DNA from: Meandrina meandrites | Lineage: Eukaryota; Cnidaria; Anthozoa; Scleractinia; Meandrinidae | Assembly (NCBI GenBank): GCA_963693305.1 | Contig: OY855913.1 | Span: 1,526,001 to 1,590,000, forward strand | Reading direction: 5' to 3' | DNA length: 64,000 nucleotides | Shown here: positions 56,501 through 64,000 of the stretch, piece after piece | How the letters are laid out: each line of letters begins with the position of its first letter | Numbering within the stretch: position 1 is the stretch's first letter | The notes under the pieces: generated by a model | Seen by the model: only the letters and a program-made list of their open reading frames with translations | What the model was told of the DNA's origin: nothing | Databases searched by the model: none | Program-made: the position numbers and the translations under genes

Positions 56501-59500
56501 CTCACAAATTCATTTAAAGTGAGTTATTGTCAGTAATAACAAACTGGAAAAATGCATGCTCAAAATTCACCACCAAGTCTTGTTTACGCGAATTATTCTC
56601 AACACTCTGTGGCCTTCATGTCAGAAATCCCAACTGGTAAGAGGCTGACCAGTTTGCTACTTACAAAACATAGAGGAGTTGAATTCAGGACCACTGAACC
56701 CTGCATCCAGTGGCAGGGAGGAGGATTTGAATCTGGGACCTCCGGATTACAAGACCAGCAGCCTAACCATGAGGCCACGCTGCCTCCTCTTTGGATGCTT
56801 TCCTGTGTGTTTGTTATAACAGAAAAATATGTTCTTTACTGAAATAAATCATCTACTAAAAGTTCTTCTTCTTTTGGTAAAGTCAGCAAAAGGACTGTTT
56901 TAGCACATTGTGACATTTTCCCCCTTCTAATTGCAGCATTGTAAGGAAATATGGACTCATCAACATCAGAAAATTACAAAGTATGCATTGTTATTTTGAC
57001 AGGTTTTCTTTGCTGTGTGCAATGTAACTTTGAGATTGAAGTTGATATTCTTTGGGGAGTTAAATGGATTTTAAAATGAGTTGCTTTGTTTATATTTAGC
57101 TGCAGAACGAAAACAGTCCAAAGCAGAGAGGTATGAATTTCTCTAGCATGATCAGTGTTGTGAACAAACACACAAAGATATGTGTATAGTTTTTATTGTA
57201 ATCCTGATCAGCTGAAATAATGGTGAGAACTTTTGTACCTAGTTCCAATTCAGACTTGGTCGTAGTCGTAGATCACTTAAGAACCCCCATCCTCCTGACA
57301 CACTCCCTTTGTCTAGCTCTCATCCTGATGTTGACAACAGATCAGATGAATAGCTGTGTTCTTTGTGAATAGGGTATTTCCAAGGTACCTTTTAGGTAAT
57401 GTATCAAACACTTGAGACAGTGTTTCATTGGGATATCCAAACATCGAGAAGAGAGTTGAAAATACAACACACAGCAGGTATTTTTTAACAAAATTAGAGG
57501 TGTTTGGATAGCTTATGAAACACTGTCTCGACTGTTTGATAATCTTCTCAATTGAAGCAAAAACTCGTAAAAATCTATGCTAATTAAGACCAGGTATCCA
57601 AACCTCCTTTACAGTTATGATTTTTGTTGTTTTAACTTGATGAATTAATGAGTTTGAGACCTCAATTTCAAAATAAGTTGTGGTTGAGAACCTTTTATAT
57701 CATGGAAATTGCACATTCATTGTCTTACAAATGAAACTCATTTCCATATGAAAGGACTTGTTTTGAAACAGAAGTAGATTAGGCAACTTGGAAATGGTTT
57801 ATTCCAGCAAGAATCACACTGTTGCATGCTGCATATTATAAAATGCCTTGAATAGTATTACTCATGCTGCACACAGTATCCTATCTTGTCCTTTGTTACG
57901 ATTTATCTAATTCTCTAACCAGTTTACCCAATAATGATTCTACATGACTGAAAATTTTTTTCTAACATATAAAATGTCATTGAATGAGTAATTATAGTCA
58001 TTGGCTAATTTCCAATGTTTCACTTTAGGGACTTACGTGACAGTCTCAGACCTTTTGCTCGTCTTCATTCACCTGATGAACATGAAATATTTGTCCAAGG
58101 ATTATTGAGTAAGATTTTAAGTCCTATGAATTGTATTTGATATCTAAAAGGTTAGTGAAAATGTCACATGAAAAGAGAGGTGGAAAATGTTGTTGTTGGT
58201 CTTTTTGTTTTCCAGTGGAAACTTTCCTTAAGAAAGAAATCGTCAGCTTACAAGAATACAGATCAGCAGGAATTTGCACAAGAAAAGGTGTGTGTAGAAT
58301 TCCCAAGCTCAAAAATATCAATTCTTCTTAATCATTGTCAAACCTTTGTAACTGTCTGTGCGGAGAATATGGTGGTTTATCAAGAAGATAAAATCCCTGT
58401 AAATGATTCTCTTTATTGTTGTCGCTGTTTATTCTCCTGCATGTGTGAGGCCTTTGCCTCTCAGTGCCATTTGTCTCAGGAGAAAGGAATATGAAAAGTT
58501 AAGGTCGTCCTTCAGAATTTCTAACATGCATGCAAGCTCATTTAAGTTTCTCATGAACCTCTACAAGTACACTTCCAAAAATCATTAGGCACACATTGTG
58601 TGCAGAAGGCCATGCTGCTTTATGCTTTTGCACACATTGCGGGCCTGTATTATTATTAATACTACTAAAATCAAGCAGGCATTTACATGAGAATTAAGGA
58701 TCTGATCATCATGGAAAAACATGTTGACCAAGAACCAAATTCTCTCGAGGAGAATTATGAAACAATGTATGAAAACATTAAGAGGAATTTGGATGTGATC
58801 ATATTTTAACATTTTTGGTTAATAACACTTATCTCTGTCTCTTTACTGTAATTGTATTAAATTTGCATTTAATTAGGTGCAGAAGTTTATGAGCGACTGA
58901 ACAGACATCGCCAAGAAGATAAAGCGCGTAGGAAAATGCTGGATGATATTTTACTTCACATTCAGGTAATGTGCAGAGAAATCAACATCGAGTTCTTTTT
59001 TTTGTTGCAGAAAAGCAAATGAAAGAGGAACAAACTCATAGAAACGTTGACTTGATTAGCAACTTTGAAGTTGGTAAACAGATAAATTAACGCTGTAGCG
59101 GATATCGAAAAGCTGACGTTTTGAGCGTTAGCCCGACTGAGGCGAGAATGGTTTAATTTACCTTTACTAACTTGAAGTTGATTATCAACTTAGTGTTTCA
59201 CTTGTCCACAATTAAACTCAGCACAACAGTTTATACTAAAACTACTGAATAACTTTGATCTCAGAAACGGTGGAATTTGGTGGAGTAGAAGCTAACTTTG
59301 TGGTCTGGCTTTGTTAAAAAATGTAATGTTTTTACAATAGTGGTCATTCACTTAGCTTATAGATAACTAGTTTACAGGCATTCCATTAAAACAGAGGAAA
59401 CAAATATTTTTTCACTCATGCAAAGTTAATACTGCTGTTGTTGATAGAGCTGATCAAAAAAGTTCATTGTTAACTATCTTTCGAGAAAATGTTATAACGA

Positions 59501-59682
59501 CCACTAAACAACATTCTTGTTTTGTTTTCTTTTGCAGGATGAGAAAGCTTGTCAAGTATGGCTGCACAGACAGGCTCAAATGTAAGGTTTTGCTCCATTC
59601 GTCAGTCAGTCAGTCAGTCAGTCAGTCAGTCAGTCAGTCAGTCAGTCAGTCAGTCAGTGGTCAGTCAGTCAGTCAGTCAGTG

Positions 59683-59725
<43 letters not shown>

Positions 59726-61205
59726 AGTCAGTCAGTCAGTCAGTGGTCAGTCAGTCAATCAGTCAGTCTGTCTGTCCATCCGCCTATCTGTCGAACTTAT
59801 TTCAGAGCCTTGTAATTAAAACATTGAATGAGCTATTTTTCCTGTTAACATCATATGCATCGCAAATCACTGCCGAGTATCGTAGATTTTACAGTTTAAG
59901 ACCAGTTCGTCTGTGTTCACAATTGTATTTTGAGCTTTATCCTCTCTCATTTTGACAGAGTTTATCAACTCTTTTTTTGCAGAGATTCAGGGCAAAACTT
60001 AGCGCCCCTTCCTCTCCCAAGCTTAGGTAGGTATATTTAGATTTCTCTCGCTGCAATCACATTTTATTACTCATGTGTCGTATTCAACGCGCTACATCTT
60101 AATTCCATTACGAGAAAACAATCTGCAAACTAGTCAATTCCCCCACAAGAAATGTAAATACTTTTGTTGTTGTTGCTGAAGGTCGTAAGCCTGCAGCTCG
60201 TTTGGACATCAGTGGTACTCCTGGAGTGGAACAGCTCAGACCAATGGAGAGAGAGGTGCGTATAATCACGTGTCCTGTGTCCAGCTGTTATGTGGAAGAA
60301 ACAGGACATAACTCAGTTTGATATTTGATAGAAGTTAATCTGGGAGCCGGAGCACGCAATTTCCTTACAAGCAACCTCTCACGAAAAACATGTTAGAACT
60401 TATAAAGACTATTCGTGGGAGACTATATAAAAGGGTAGAGATTTCCGTTGATGTATAGAGAAGGGTAAAACAGACTCATTTAGGTCTCAGTCGGGGGAAC
60501 AAGTGCCAGTTTTGGCAAGTCTTCGTTGAAGCACTCGAAGAGTCTCCGAATTATTTCATCCAATCAAAAATCAGCGCGAGCGCTCACGAGTACTCCGGAA
60601 GCAATCGCGCGAGCAAAAACGTCATGTTGCTTAGCAACTTCTGGGACGAAAACCGCGGGCTCAGTCACTTCTCGGAGAAGTGATCGCGCCATCAACTGGC
60701 ACTTGTTCACCCGACTGGTCTATTAAAAGGCCCTTTCAAAATATCTGAAACAAACGCACCTATAACGGCTATTTCATCCAAGTATTTTAAGAGGCTACTC
60801 AGCCCAAGGGTATAGAAAAGGGGTGCAGCGCACATGGAAGGGCTACCATTTTCTTTGGAAGTGTGTGAAAGGGTTGCCTTTTCTCTTAAAAGTGGTGTAT
60901 GAAAAGATAAGGGTTTGGACCTCGCGGCTTAGGCTCTCCGTATAGACGTTTGTTGAGTAACTCCCAGTTCTTTGTTGCTCTTATTAATCCTCTATGTTTT
61001 TACCTTTCCACAGTTGTGCAGTAGTCTGAGGTTGTTGCCGCATGACTATCAGAACTACAAATCAACACTCATCAAGGAATATGAGAAACAAGGATCACTG
61101 AGACTCGCGCAAGCTCGCACTCTTATCCGTATTGACGTGAACAAGACTAGAAAGATGTACAACTTTTTTGTTGAGCAAGGCTGGGTCAAACAACCTGATG
61201 GTTGA
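32575..61205 (+). CDS. TADA2A: Transcriptional adapter 2-alpha (ADA2a)
   Basis: Nineteen exons join in phase to 447 aa (human ~443): 32575-32593, 32684-32796, 34412-34471, 35408-35499, 53060-53100, 54022-54084, 54802-54861, 55152-55240, 55508-55580, 56325-56388, 56937-56980, 57100-57130, 58029-58108, 58216-58287, 58877-58965, 59538-59581, 59983-60026, 60182-60255, 61014-61205. Residues ~18-59 are a ZZ zinc finger (CFVCHG, CCQC, CLEC, HHSDH). Residues ~65-115 are a SANT domain (NWNAQEEMDLLDGISDCGFQ ... HYMRCYID). Then DDPPRPP, GYMPCRGDF, EYDNYAEVDIKDIEF and KYGLINIRKLQ follow in the ADA2A order. The C-terminal SWIRM domain holds LRLAQARTLIRIDVNKTRKM. ADA2a bridges GCN5/PCAF and ADA3 in the ATAC histone acetyltransferase complex. 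Intron 5 has a GC donor (53101). Intron 4 is 17.6 kb; most others are under 2.5 kb. Confidence 0.97.
33053..33230. repeat. ATGCCC/ATTGACTGAT repeat, copy 1, with poly-G tract
   Basis: TAGTCAAATGCCCAGTATGC, a G-rich run (33148-33175) and GATGGGCAGG...GGAATTGACTGATACATTA. Relatives are at 38010-38150 (minus orientation) and 43945-44075. Probably one short interspersed family with a variable G-run. Confidence 0.65.
33360..33484. mobile_element. MITE in TADA2A intron 2
   Basis: GTGGTTCAATTTTATCCTTG on the left pairs with CAAGGATAAAATTAAACCAC on the right. About 125 bp long with near-complementary arms. Confidence 0.75.
33513..33735. mobile_element. MITE in TADA2A intron 2
   Basis: AGAAATAGAAAACATGTTT at the left pairs with AACATGTTTTCTATTTCTT at the right; inner arms TTTCTATCAAGTTATA and TATAACTTGATAGAAA also pair. 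It lies ~30 bp from the preceding MITE. The rest of intron 2 (33740-34411) holds a poly-C tract at ~34064-34080 and no gene. Confidence 0.75.
35640..35812 (-). mobile_element. tRNA-derived SINE-like element at start of TADA2A intron 4
   Basis: AAGGTGTTTTTCCCAAGAAC resembles the module at 8590. On the minus strand, TAGTGTGGTTAGCAC fits box A and GGATCGAACAGTCC fits box B of a polymerase III promoter. It abuts the TTTCACATG repeat. Confidence 0.6.
35812..36480. repeat. TTTCACATG minisatellite array 1 (TADA2A intron 4)
   Basis: Dozens of TTTCACATG / CATGTGAAA words over ~670 bp, beginning next to CCAGGAGTATGTATGTGAAA. A related array at 52263-52690 ends in the inverted form of the same junction. 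No coding potential. Confidence 0.75.
36481..38009 (+). other. TADA2A intron 4, left part, with an isolated exon-like frame
   Basis: At 37515-37634 an ATG-initiated frame (MPKRLKRTDFSLCEESKRRK..., ~40 aa) ends at DEDL before a GTACGT donor, after a T/C-rich leader. It is basic at first with an acidic end. I found no confident second exon and recognise no family; it may be a nested gene's first exon or a transposon relic. A TCTA microsatellite lies at 37876-37893. Nothing else is recognised. Confidence 0.35.
38010..38150. repeat. ATGCCC/ATTGACTGAT repeat, copy 2 (inverted)
   Basis: TAATGCATCAGTCAATTCCA followed by GCAGTGCCCATC, a C-run at 38040-38054 and CCCGGGCA words. It is the reverse-complement orientation of the 43945 copy. 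Confidence 0.65.
38420..39630. repeat. Pair of diverged direct repeats
   Basis: AGCGGGAAATAAAAATGGCG-type sequence, CGGGAAAACAAAAT and AGCACATATTATTTATGAT occur at ~38420-38555 and again at ~39455-39628. Intervening DNA and the stretch to ~41300 is AT-rich with no gene I can support. Confidence 0.5.
42360..42985 (+). pseudogene. Harbinger-type Myb/SANT-like accessory ORF, frameshifted
   Basis: The reading moves through three frames: RTEKETHELLKAWVPKFSKL (42510-42590), then HKENIKMWNDIYSSYKERCP and QQVKKRQQNLEYEFK to a stop at 42714, continuing FRQRSRSTGEDGIQKIKEGF past it, and finally EMCEKSMEQDNARFERSAEM ... DLASK to TAA at 42985. This is the Myb-like DNA-binding protein with coiled tail that accompanies PIF/Harbinger transposases in cnidarians and other animals. 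At least two frameshifts and a stop show decay. Paired with the nuclease relic on the opposite strand at 43075. Confidence 0.75.
43075..43283 (-). pseudogene. Harbinger DDE nuclease fragment, broken
   Basis: Read on the minus strand: LAGDSAYSPTNWLVKPYPDR and GRLTQERRKFK, then stops and a shift, then GTAFGMLKVHWRIALKKVGQ. This matches the C-terminal catalytic block of PIF/Harbinger transposases (DSAY-P..PYP...LT..Q..FN, then ERAFG.LK.RW). It is tail-to-tail with the Myb-like ORF, the usual Harbinger arrangement. Inactive. Confidence 0.75.
43776..43812. repeat. Perfect 37-bp palindrome
   Basis: Arms TCTCGTGTCGTCATGAC and GTCATGACGACACGAGA around AAC. Nearby (43673-43735) are two copies of TTGACATGGCGGGAAAA and CCTCACAAAGCAAA, suggesting the remains of a small fold-back element. 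Confidence 0.8.
43945..44075. repeat. ATGCCC/ATTGACTGAT repeat, copy 3
   Basis: GTCAAATGCCCGGGGGTCAA, repeated AATGCCCC words, a G-run (44030-44041), GATGGGCACTGCTGGAATTG and ACTGATGCATAA. Best preserved of the three copies. Confidence 0.7.
45171..45553. mobile_element. Fold-back element with CGAGTTAGAA arms and GGTTAGC core
   Basis: The left arm (TTCGAGTTAGAAATTTCGAG) pairs with the right arm (CTCGAAATTTCTAACTCGAA) over ~40 bp, with further CGAACTCGAA units on the right. The core at 45230-45325 has TTGCTTGCGGTTAGC, TTTGCTTGTGGTTAG and TTCATTTGTTG, closely like the core of the 2013-2267 element. I could not define a target duplication. Confidence 0.7.
45605..50870. repeat. Tandem array of ~1.3-kb repeats in TADA2A intron 4
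   Basis: The marker AATGGCCGTGGTT starts units at 45669, 47004, 48777 and 50083 (last unit partial). Spacings are ~1335, ~1773 and ~1306 bp; the second is enlarged by the insertion at ~47690-48110. Each unit holds GTGACGTATATATTTTCTCA, GTACCGTTTGGCTGAGTCA, GACCCGGTTTTGATCTACTG and TAAATATCACCA blocks in the same order. Unit 1 lacks ~220 bp. Minus-strand frames in units 1 and 2 are not kept in unit 3, so it looks non-coding. The following 50870-52260 is AT-rich with no gene seen. Confidence 0.85.
47690..47962 (+). pseudogene. Penelope-like element GIY-YIG endonuclease fragment
   Basis: An open 90-codon frame reads YIGETGRAFNTRRKEHLRNV, then RIANHAWSHDHSIDFNNASV, IDKGSFRTRKTLESWHS and NADNNSCPLPGQYNIL. 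YIGETGR is the YIG half of the GIY-YIG nuclease, with the downstream Arg, His and Glu regions of Penelope-like retroelements. The reverse transcriptase and the GIY half are absent (5' truncated). A 3' tail to ~48108 has a GACTGTAGTTCAAACAGTC hairpin often seen after such elements. It interrupts a unit of the tandem array. Confidence 0.85.
52263..52690. repeat. TTTCACATG minisatellite array 2 (TADA2A intron 4)
   Basis: A 62-bp unit beginning TGTTTCACATGTGTGAAAGA occurs at 52329 and 52391, with a third partial unit at ~52450. The TTTCACATGTGTGAAA core is a 16-bp palindrome. The right end CACACACATACCCCTGGTAG mirrors the left junction of array 1 at ~35805. A poly-G run follows at 52719-52739. 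Confidence 0.75.
53101..53102 (+). promoter_or_regulatory. GC splice donor of TADA2A intron 5
   Basis: Exon 5 ends AGAAGAAG and the intron starts GCAAGT, ending in CCCACAG at 54021. The frame KTEE-ECAEHYM across the junction matches ADA2A exactly, so the GC donor must be used. No GT donor nearby keeps the frame. Confidence 0.85.
53258..53412. mobile_element. MITE in TADA2A intron 5
   Basis: TGCATTGTTGAGTTATATAA and AATTTTTAAGAACA on the left pair with TGTTCTTAAAAATT and ATTTAACTCGACAATGCA on the right. About 155 bp. Confidence 0.7.
55087..55138. repeat. (GAT/AAT)n microsatellite
   Basis: Five GAT units pass into TAA/AAT units just upstream of the exon 8 acceptor (55151). Confidence 0.85.
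56640..56795 (-). mobile_element. tRNA-derived SINE or tRNA pseudogene
   Basis: On the minus strand GGAGGCAGCGTGGCCTCATG begins a tRNA-like head with box A TGGCCTCATGGTTAGG and box B-like GGTCCCAGATTCAAATCC, then a non-tRNA body. Too imperfect for a functional tRNA. It lies in TADA2A intron 10. Confidence 0.65.
57402..57541. mobile_element. MITE, 140 bp, TADA2A intron 12
   Basis: TATCAAACACTTGAGACAGT / TTTCATTGGGATATCCAAAC on the left pair with GTTTGGATAGCTTATGAAAC / ACTGTCTCGACTGTTTGATA on the right. Confidence 0.8.
59598..59775. repeat. Long (GTCA)n microsatellite after TADA2A exon 16
   Basis: More than 40 GTCA units with a few GTCAGTGGTCA interruptions, starting ~20 bp after the exon 16 donor (59582). 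The Ser-Val-Ser-Gln frames it opens on the plus strand are artefacts of the repeat. Confidence 0.95.
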
Positions 61206-61228
61206 CTTCGTGAAACAAAATTTAGGGC

Positions 61229-61560
61229 CTCTCCAGACTAATACGTTTTTTCGATGATACATTTTCGCCTATCATTTACACTGACGCCCTTCGTTTTCAA
61301 CCGTTTTCAAAGAAAAAGGAATACTATCGTATTTAGTATCAGTGTGGACAGAGAAAACGCCTGAAGGAAAACACGTTAGTGTGGACGGGGCCTAGGCCTC
61401 CTGGTACTTTGCTAGGAATATAATTTGAAGGCGCTGTCCAGAGTGGAAAGGGAGCATTGAGGCCTTAAATGTGACACTTAGTCACGAAAAGTAGTATCAG
61501 TGTGAACAGAGAAAACGCCTGAAGGAAAACGCGTTAGTGTGAACGGGGCCTCCTGGTAGT
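61229..61560. repeat. MITE with a duplicated right end, downstream of TADA2A
   Basis: Left end GGCCTCTCCAGACTAATACG pairs with ACGTTAGTGTGGACGGGGCC at ~61392. The right portion (AGTATCAGTGTG ... GGGGCC ... CTCCTGGTA) recurs at ~61490-61576 as a direct duplicate of ~90 bp. Confidence 0.7.
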
Positions 61561-61573
61561 TTGCTAGGAATAT

Positions 61574-61579
61574 AATAAA
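61574..61579 (+). terminator. AATAAA polyadenylation signal, probably TADA2A
   Basis: Canonical hexamer 369 bp after the stop, followed by TTGTTTTC and GTGTGG (U/GU-rich). If correct, the MITE duplicate at 61490 lies in the 3' UTR and supplies the signal. Confidence 0.5.
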
Positions 61580-61599
61580 ATTGTTTTCACAAACGTGTG

Positions 61600-62982
61600 G
61601 ACAAGTTGTTGCACTGCGCAAAGATCGCCATTTCCCACGCTTGATTCTGAGCTTAGAAAAGACGAGCTTTCGACCACCTGAGACTGAGACAACGAGACTT
61701 TTGAAATTACTGACAGTCCTTGGTGTCGCGTATAATGATCCAGAGTTTTAATGTATTGCTTATGAAAAGTCTTTGAAGATAAACCTTTGATGCCGTCAAC
61801 TCAGTAAACCGGCATTTGAGTTCAGCAAATTGAGCAGATGAACTGGACTGTAAACTGACGTGCCCTAACTTACTTCTTATGCAACCGTGAACATCCTTGC
61901 CGCGGCTTTGTCGGCTATCAAAGCCGGTACAGGCGATCGGATAATCGTTGATATGTTCCCTTGTATCTGCTGACCTCTAAAGCAAGTGTCTTGCTGGTGT
62001 ATACCTCATGTCATTACATTTAGTCGTCTTTTGCGATAACTGCATTATTAATCCAAGGAATCGAAGGATGAGCAAAAATAATACTTCGCCAAGGTAGAAA
62101 AACACCAAAGAAGTGATTATAAACAAAAACAGAACAAGGATGTTTGAGACTGGGGAAGATTGAGACGGATTTCGAACGTGACGCTTTCCGCCGTGATTTG
62201 GAAGAATGATTTGAGATACAAGGAACCGCACAGTACTTGTCTGTCTCATTTCCTGATTATCGAACAGAGAAGGAAATGCAAAGGAATTACAAGCATTTTT
62301 TCCCAGCTCGTTTAGCTTTAGTATTTTTTATGTCAGTCAACCCCCGCCTCTCATCCAGGCCCCATCTTTCATACAGGCTTTTAATCTTTATAAAGCCCGA
62401 AAACTGAGTAGCTATTCATATAAACATTTCAGTTTAATCGTAATTATATTAAGTGACTACTAAATACATTGATTCTATTTTTCAACTGATTATAAAACAG
62501 TATAATCACGTTGAATTTTCCGTTTATTGTTTCCACTTGTTCGGGAATATTCCGCAAATCCTGCCAGGCTTTCTTGCAATTAAATTCCTAACTTTAGGAA
62601 AATATTATTATAGGGAAGTCAAAGATGTTGTTCCTGTTATTGTTCCGCGTGATTGGAAAACAGATTCTCAACAGGTGTTCACCATGGTAACGCAGTTTGG
62701 TAGTCATGCGTGCTTCGCTTCTTGGCGAAATTTGGGTAAATTTTCACTGTACGTTGAGTAAAGGAAACAACACCATTCATTTTTGCTACGATCGCCGTTC
62801 TTTCACTTCCAAGGGAGTGTTGCAAGGAATATAAAAGTCTTCAGAGAACGGCGAACATCTATAGAGGGAAAATGCTCGTCGATTTTGACGCTGTTCGTCA
62901 CAAACGGTTCGCACTTTTAGACTTCAGGCTCTAGCGATTGGCTACCAGCTGGTGCTGCTGAAGACGGCAATATTTAGCGGCG
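61600..62982. other. Intergenic between TADA2A and CCDC74-like gene
   Basis: AT-rich, no conserved coding signal. Short frames at 61977-62249 (minus) and 62453-62761 (plus) lack recognisable domains. The CCDC74-like promoter should be near 62800-62980. Confidence 0.45.
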
Positions 62983-63679
62983 ATGCAGTCTCTTCAAACC
63001 ATGTCAAAGGCTCCGACACAACCTGCCAACCTTCCTCCTCTTCAAAATCTTCCTTCGTGGTCTAGAAACGCTTTGGGAAGAAGAAAACAACCGCGGTCTA
63101 TAATTCGTGACCGCTTACAGCCTATAAAACCGATCAGAGAGGAAATGGACGAAGGCACGGAAGAAGAGAAATCGAACGAGAAGTCAAATTTCTCAGGCAG
63201 GATTGTTTCTGCCCCTTCTCGAGGGCATATACTTGATCAGACTCAAAGAATGGATAACATAGAGAAAAGACTGGACTATCTACGCACTCAACATGCCGAA
63301 ACATTGTCTAATTTACACAGCGAAATAGAACGATTAAAAGCTGAAAACAAAGGTGAGCAAATTCGAAAACAACACTCGGTTGTACAGATCAGTTAGTTTT
63401 GAAACATTGGATGGGTGAAAAATCAAGATCGGCTTTTAAAAAATCCACGTTCAAAAATATTTCAGCTGACCGAAATGTTATAATGTTTTCTTCGAATAAT
63501 CCCTTATTACGTTTAGCTAATTGTTTTGATCTTATTCCTTGCTCTCTGAATAGTTGATTTACGTTTACACTATGGAAAGACTCGTTTTGAGATCTTACTT
63601 GTCAGTGTGGTTTGATTTTGTTTTTCAGAGCTGAATTTCAAACTGGTTATGGCTCGAACAGGAGTTAATCTACCAAAAG
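62983..63679 (+). CDS. CCDC74A: CCDC74-like coiled-coil protein (5' part)
   Basis: Exon 1 62983-63352 (123 codons plus one base) and exon 2 63629-63679 join in phase; the gene continues past the window. The N-terminal ~80 residues are Pro/Arg/Ser-rich and basic (LPSWSRNALGRRKQPRS). Residues ~93-135 form a coiled coil, NIEKRLDYLRTQHAETLSNL then HSEIERLKAENKELNFKLVM, which matches the CCDC74 (and related CCDC92) domain with its EKxLxFLxxQHxxxLxxLHxEIExLKxENKDLxxKL pattern. A second Met (MSKAP) seven codons in could also start. CCDC74 proteins are linked to microtubules and cilia. The family call rests on one domain; A and B are mammalian duplicates, so the symbol is approximate. Confidence 0.75.
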
Positions 63680-64000
63680 GTTTGTTGATATTACAGTGTA
63701 ATTTCGCTTCCGTCGTGATTGAAAATGTTCAGAAAACGGGTGCGAATTAGGTGTTATTTCTCACTTAATTTCTTACTTTATGGTGCTATACTTAACCTAT
63801 TATTACTGTTATTATTAAAGTGAATTATTTCTTAGTCGAGCCCTAGTTTAGATAAATTTTATTACAGTTGATAAAATAATATCTGTTAATATACAATAGC
63901 CTAAATTTTAAGCCAGATTGCTGCACCGCAGTTCTAATGTTACTGACAGATGTAGTTAAGTCAACAAGACTAAGCGTTGGTAAAGTACATATCTTGGTGC

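Noticed and set aside
59080..59165. AAAGCTGACGTTTTGAGCGTTAGCCC-like stretch resembling the 3' end of Penelope-like elements
   Set aside because: Too short and isolated, and no protein remnant is next to it, so I did not call an element.
59467..59955. 162-aa frame rich in Ser-Val-Ser-Gln, and an overlapping 88-aa frame
   Set aside because: Translation of the GTCA microsatellite next to TADA2A exon 16; the exon itself uses a different short stretch.

Overview
The window looks like nuclear DNA of an intron-rich, AT-rich animal. All recognisable genes are metazoan orthologues split by GT-AG introns. Many ancestral-looking introns together with Penelope-like, Harbinger, LINE and fold-back/MITE repeats fit a cnidarian, probably a coral or sea anemone. 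The phylum is an inference from gene style and repeat flavour, not something shown by a marker.

Layout: (1) ~1-1786, minus strand: a CHCHD2/CHCHD10-type mitochondrial protein, two coding exons visible, last exon off the left edge. (2) 1787-2723: intergenic, divergent promoters plus an ~255-bp fold-back element. (3) 2724-12041, plus: a complete 14-exon LRRC74-type protein (leucine-rich repeats, then paired EF-hands, 525 aa), with MITEs, a fold-back transposon beside a splice donor, and a 5'-truncated LINE in its introns. (4) 12042-27325: a tandem segmental duplication (units ~12898-19043 and ~19044-27325). Each unit carries an intronless GT92-like glycosyltransferase on the minus strand and a copy of an alternative LRRC74 terminal exon. 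Copy 1 has two insertions (TTAA-flanked and hAT-like) with intact empty sites in copy 2; copy 2 has a 2.9-kb palindromic insertion. (5) 27325-30028: GGCCGCTTAA-rich repeats and a TTAA-flanked MITE. (6) 30029-31971, plus: a four-exon, 157-aa coiled-coil protein I do not recognise. (7) 32575-61205, plus: a complete 19-exon TADA2A (ADA2a; ZZ-SANT-SWIRM, 447 aa). Intron 4 is 17.6 kb and is filled with SINE-like repeats, TTTCACATG minisatellites, a decayed Harbinger element and a ~5.3-kb array of ~1.3-kb repeats broken by a Penelope-like GIY-YIG fragment. (8) 62983-end, plus: the first two exons of a CCDC74-like coiled-coil protein, running off the right edge.

The genes do not form an operon or pathway: a mitochondrial protein, a calcium-binding LRR protein, Golgi-type glycosyltransferases and a chromatin co-activator subunit sit as ordinary neighbours. 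I did not find a new molecular system. The most interesting signals are the fold-back elements with a shared GGTTAGC-rich core and 9-11-bp target duplications, the paralogue pair that exposes empty sites for three insertions, and the duplicated alternative exon that would alter the last calcium ligand of an EF-hand.
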